From: Trebouxia sp. TZW2008
Taxonomy: Eukaryota > Chlorophyta > Trebouxiophyceae > Trebouxiales > Trebouxiaceae
Length of the DNA: 64,000 nucleotides
Direction: 5' to 3'
Assembly: GCA_002118135.1 (NCBI GenBank)
Contig: BDIU01000287.1
Location: forward strand, 62,001 to 126,000
Part shown: piece by piece, positions 61,801 through 64,000 of the stretch
Position numbering within the stretch: the first letter of the stretch is position 1
Layout: every line of letters begins with the position of its first letter
Notes under the pieces: model-generated
Told to the model about the DNA's origin: nothing
The model's input: only the letters and a program-made list of their open reading frames with translations
The model's database searches: none
Position numbers and translations under genes: made by a program

Positions 61801-63988
61801 ATCATGTGCATAGAAGTGGAAGCCGCAGACATGCTGGTGGATGTTCTTGAAGGGGCTGAAGCGCTGAATGGCTCCTTCAGCCTGCTCCATCACCTTGCCC
61901 TCCAGGCTCTGAGGCCGCCCAGGAATGTCCTCCACTGTTGATGCCTGAACATCAGGTCAGCGGTGACCCTGCCATCAAGGTAATGACTCAAGAGATAGTA
62001 CCATGCACATTGACCTGAGTGACCATTTGCAGTGCATCAGCTGTACAGTACTGGTGTCAAGGAAGCAACAGGCAAACACTGACATGGCCAAACCATCAAG
62101 ACATTGCATGCAGTACATGCACATCTTCCACCCGCCATGCACATGGACTTTCCTTGCAGTTCATAACCCTCAGGCTGTAAGTGTTGGTGTCAAGGAGACA
62201 GTCAACCACTGTAAGCTGCAAGGCAGGCAGTAGACAAGAGAAGAAATGGGAAATACCTGAGGCCCAGTGCTGGTAGTGATGCCAGGCTTCTGTGCAGGCA
62301 ACTCCTCAACTGGCTTTCTGGTCAGCCCAACCATCTGACCTGCGCAGGCCAGACACACTTGTCACGTTCTGACAATGCAAGCACACCAAAATTTGCTTGT
62401 GCTTGCACGTAACTTGCATGCACTCATGCAAAACTCATGCAAACAAACAGCCACTGCAGTCATGCTGCCATTCACAATTGTGCGCTGATGCCAGAACAGC
62501 AACAGAGTACAGCAGCCTGATTAACACACTGTCCAGACAACAACATCCTCTGGCACAAAGAGATTGCTGTGCAGTGATCACAATTCATCTGCGTCCGTAG
62601 CAACATGCATATGGCTGAAACTCACTAGCTCTTGATGCAAGGTTGCCAGCAGTGTTGACAGCACTGCCATCGCTGCGTTCACACCGCACGCAGGGTGGCT
62701 TCAGTCAAGCTGAAACCAAGGCCGCCAAACACTCACTGCAACTCACTCATGCATCTCAAACAACACGTATGTGGCTGAAACTCACTAGCTCTTGATGCAA
62801 GGTTGCCAGCAGTGTTGACAGCACTGCCAGCGCTGCGCCCAACACCGCGTAAGGTGGCCTCAGTCAGGCTGACACCACGGCCGACAGTGGTGCTGGCTGT
62901 GTTGACAGCCCAGCCAACAGCACTGCGGCTTGTCTGCTGGCCTGAGCTGCTGGCAGCACCATTGGGGTCCTTGCTAGCTGGGCTCTCATCAACTGCACAG
63001 GAACAGCAGTATCATTGCTGTTCATACTATTTCGTTTAATGTAGGGCTGCCTCACCAGCTTCTACTTGATCAGCAAGCATGCCAAGCAGCATGACTTTGC
63101 AGCAAGCAGGAGGACCATGCCAGCATCAGCAGTCAAAAGTGCCTGTACCACAACACTGACCAACAGCAAAGCTTGCAATGTCAACGCAAGCAACAGCCTC
63201 AAAGCACAATGTTATGGTAGGCCATGACAGTAGGAGAATATATTACCTGCAGCAGCTGCAGAGTCCACAGTAGCTTCCTTGGCAGCATCAGCATAGTCAC
63301 CAGTGGCAGTGGCCGCCTTGTCTGAGCCTTCCTGAGCACTGTCAACAGTCTGCTGACCAGCCTGCTTAGCGCTTTCAGTATAGCCTGATGCCTCATCCTG
63401 CACCATTCCTGATGCACTCTGGGCACCATCTTTAGCCTGCTGGGACACATCCTTGCCCTTGTCCTGTGCAGCCTTACTAGTGTCTTGAGCTGCGTTCTTA
63501 GCCTCCTGAGTGTACTTGCTGCTCTTGTCCTGCACCTTTGCTGCTGCACCTTGGACACCGTCTTTATTCTGCTGGCACACATCCTTGCCCTTGTCCTGTG
63601 TAGCCTGACTGGTGTCTTGAGCTGCAACCTTGGCCTGCTGAGCGTAGTTGCTGTTCTTGTCCTGTGCAGCAGTGCTGGTGTCTTGAGCCACATCTTTGGC
63701 TTGCTGGGTGTAGTCACTGCCCTTGTCCTGGGAAGCCTTGCTAGTATTGTTGACCGCCTCCTTGGCTTGCTGAGTGAAGTCCTGACCCTTGTCCTGTGCA
63801 GCCTTGCTACTGTCTTGAGCTGCCTCTTTGGCCTGCTGGGTGTAGTCACTGCCCTTGGTCTGTGCAGTGTTGCTGGCATCTGCACCTGTCTGCTGGGCCT
63901 TCTGGGTGTACTGCCCAACAGTATCTGGTGTTGACCTGACAGTGCCTGTGTGGGCAGAACGAGGTCTGAGTAAGAATGGGTGTGCCAT
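58818..63988 (-). CDS. LEA-repeat / OBAP (DUF1264) fusion protein, OBAP gene 2
   Basis: Seven exons keep phase: 63988-63247, 62992-62786, 62339-62257, 61944-61789, 61378-61184, 59835-59724, 59053-58818. From ATG 63988 this gives 576 aa; an acceptor-like ACACAG shortly after leaves open that the real start is past the right edge. Residues about 20-245 are LEA group 3-type repeats of about 22 residues ([20 protein letters not shown] and variants), hydrophilic and Ala/Gln/Lys/Asp-rich. Residues 248-316 are Ser/Ala/Gly-rich with [21 protein letters not shown] linker ([16 protein letters not shown]) leads into a full OBAP domain: [77 protein letters not shown] proteins protect membranes and proteins on drying, and OBAPs sit on lipid droplets, so the fusion suggests a desiccation-linked droplet protein (inference). 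Confidence 0.8.
62604..62740 (-). pseudogene. Decayed duplicate of the linker exon of the LEA-OBAP gene
   Basis: Repeats the 3' part of exon 62992-62786 about 148 bp downstream (minus strand). Near-identical over GGCAGTGCTGTCAACACTGC and TGGCAACCTTGCATCAAGAG plus the donor CTAGTGAGTTTCAGCC. The copy has small deletions that shift the frame. Its donor is intact. Confidence 0.9.
63290..63925 (-). repeat. Coding repeat of the LEA region, about 66-bp period
   Basis: About nine units of roughly 66 bp (22 residues) with the pattern AAQDxxKxYxQQAKxAAQDxSK. On the plus strand CCTTGTCCTGTGCAGCCTTG, GTCTTGAGCTGC and GGCCTGCTGGGTGTA recur. Period 22 is twice the LEA_4 11-mer. Confidence 0.9.
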
Positions 63989-64000
63989 TGCAAGCATAGC

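Noticed and set aside
63485..63934. Plus-strand open frame of 149 codons rich in Leu/Val opposite the LEA repeats
   Set aside because: A repeat-derived shadow; the minus-strand frame has LEA composition and phase-correct splicing to OBAP.

Overview
The window is nuclear DNA of an intron-rich eukaryote, most likely a green alga (Chlorophyta, perhaps Trebouxiophyceae). The grounds are the gene set and gene structure. Present are an ARFB-like GTPase, the four-MATH TRAF-like protein known from plants, a plant-type beta-amylase, plant-type OBAP (DUF1264) proteins and an ATX3/4/5-type trithorax methyltransferase. Introns are mostly 100-400 bp, nearly all acceptors end in GCAG/ACAG, base composition is balanced, and CAG/CTG is abundant. 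The lineage is inference; no rRNA or organelle marker is present. I built exon models by eye from splice signals, reading-frame phase and family conservation.

Left part (1-18.6 kb): the 5' portion of a TRAF-like protein with four MATH domains (minus strand, running off the left edge); GatA, subunit A of the organellar glutamyl-tRNA(Gln) amidotransferase (minus); an unrecognised 856-aa low-complexity protein (plus); an ARFB-like small GTPase (minus); and a membrane-anchored TrmO/TsaA-type tRNA methyltransferase (minus).

Middle (18.6-35.2 kb): a 264-bp divergent promoter with a perfect three-unit heat shock element, then an Hsp110-type chaperone (plus, 14 exons, 850 aa); a mitochondrial bS21-like ribosomal protein (minus); a beta-amylase with both catalytic glutamates (plus, 582 aa); and an AlkB-type dioxygenase carrying an N-terminal UBZ-like zinc finger and a C-terminal GRF zinc finger (minus, 606 aa).

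Right part (35.6-64 kb): one very long gene (plus, 28 phase-consistent exons over 17.5 kb, 1,999 aa) for a trithorax-class protein with PWWP, PHD, HMG box, three SAND-like domains, PHD, extended PHD, polyQ, two Tudor domains and SET/post-SET. After it come two minus-strand OBAP genes. The second is fused in frame to an N-terminal LEA-type repeat region (576 aa).

The most unusual feature is a recurring pattern in the right half: many exons of the methyltransferase and OBAP genes lie next to partial, mostly decayed tandem copies that span an exon boundary. Several copies keep a splice acceptor but carry early stops or frameshifts. The introns also hold two copies of a roughly 188-bp hAT-like MITE with 8-bp target duplications, a dispersed short repeat, minisatellites, and several apparent GC-AG introns.
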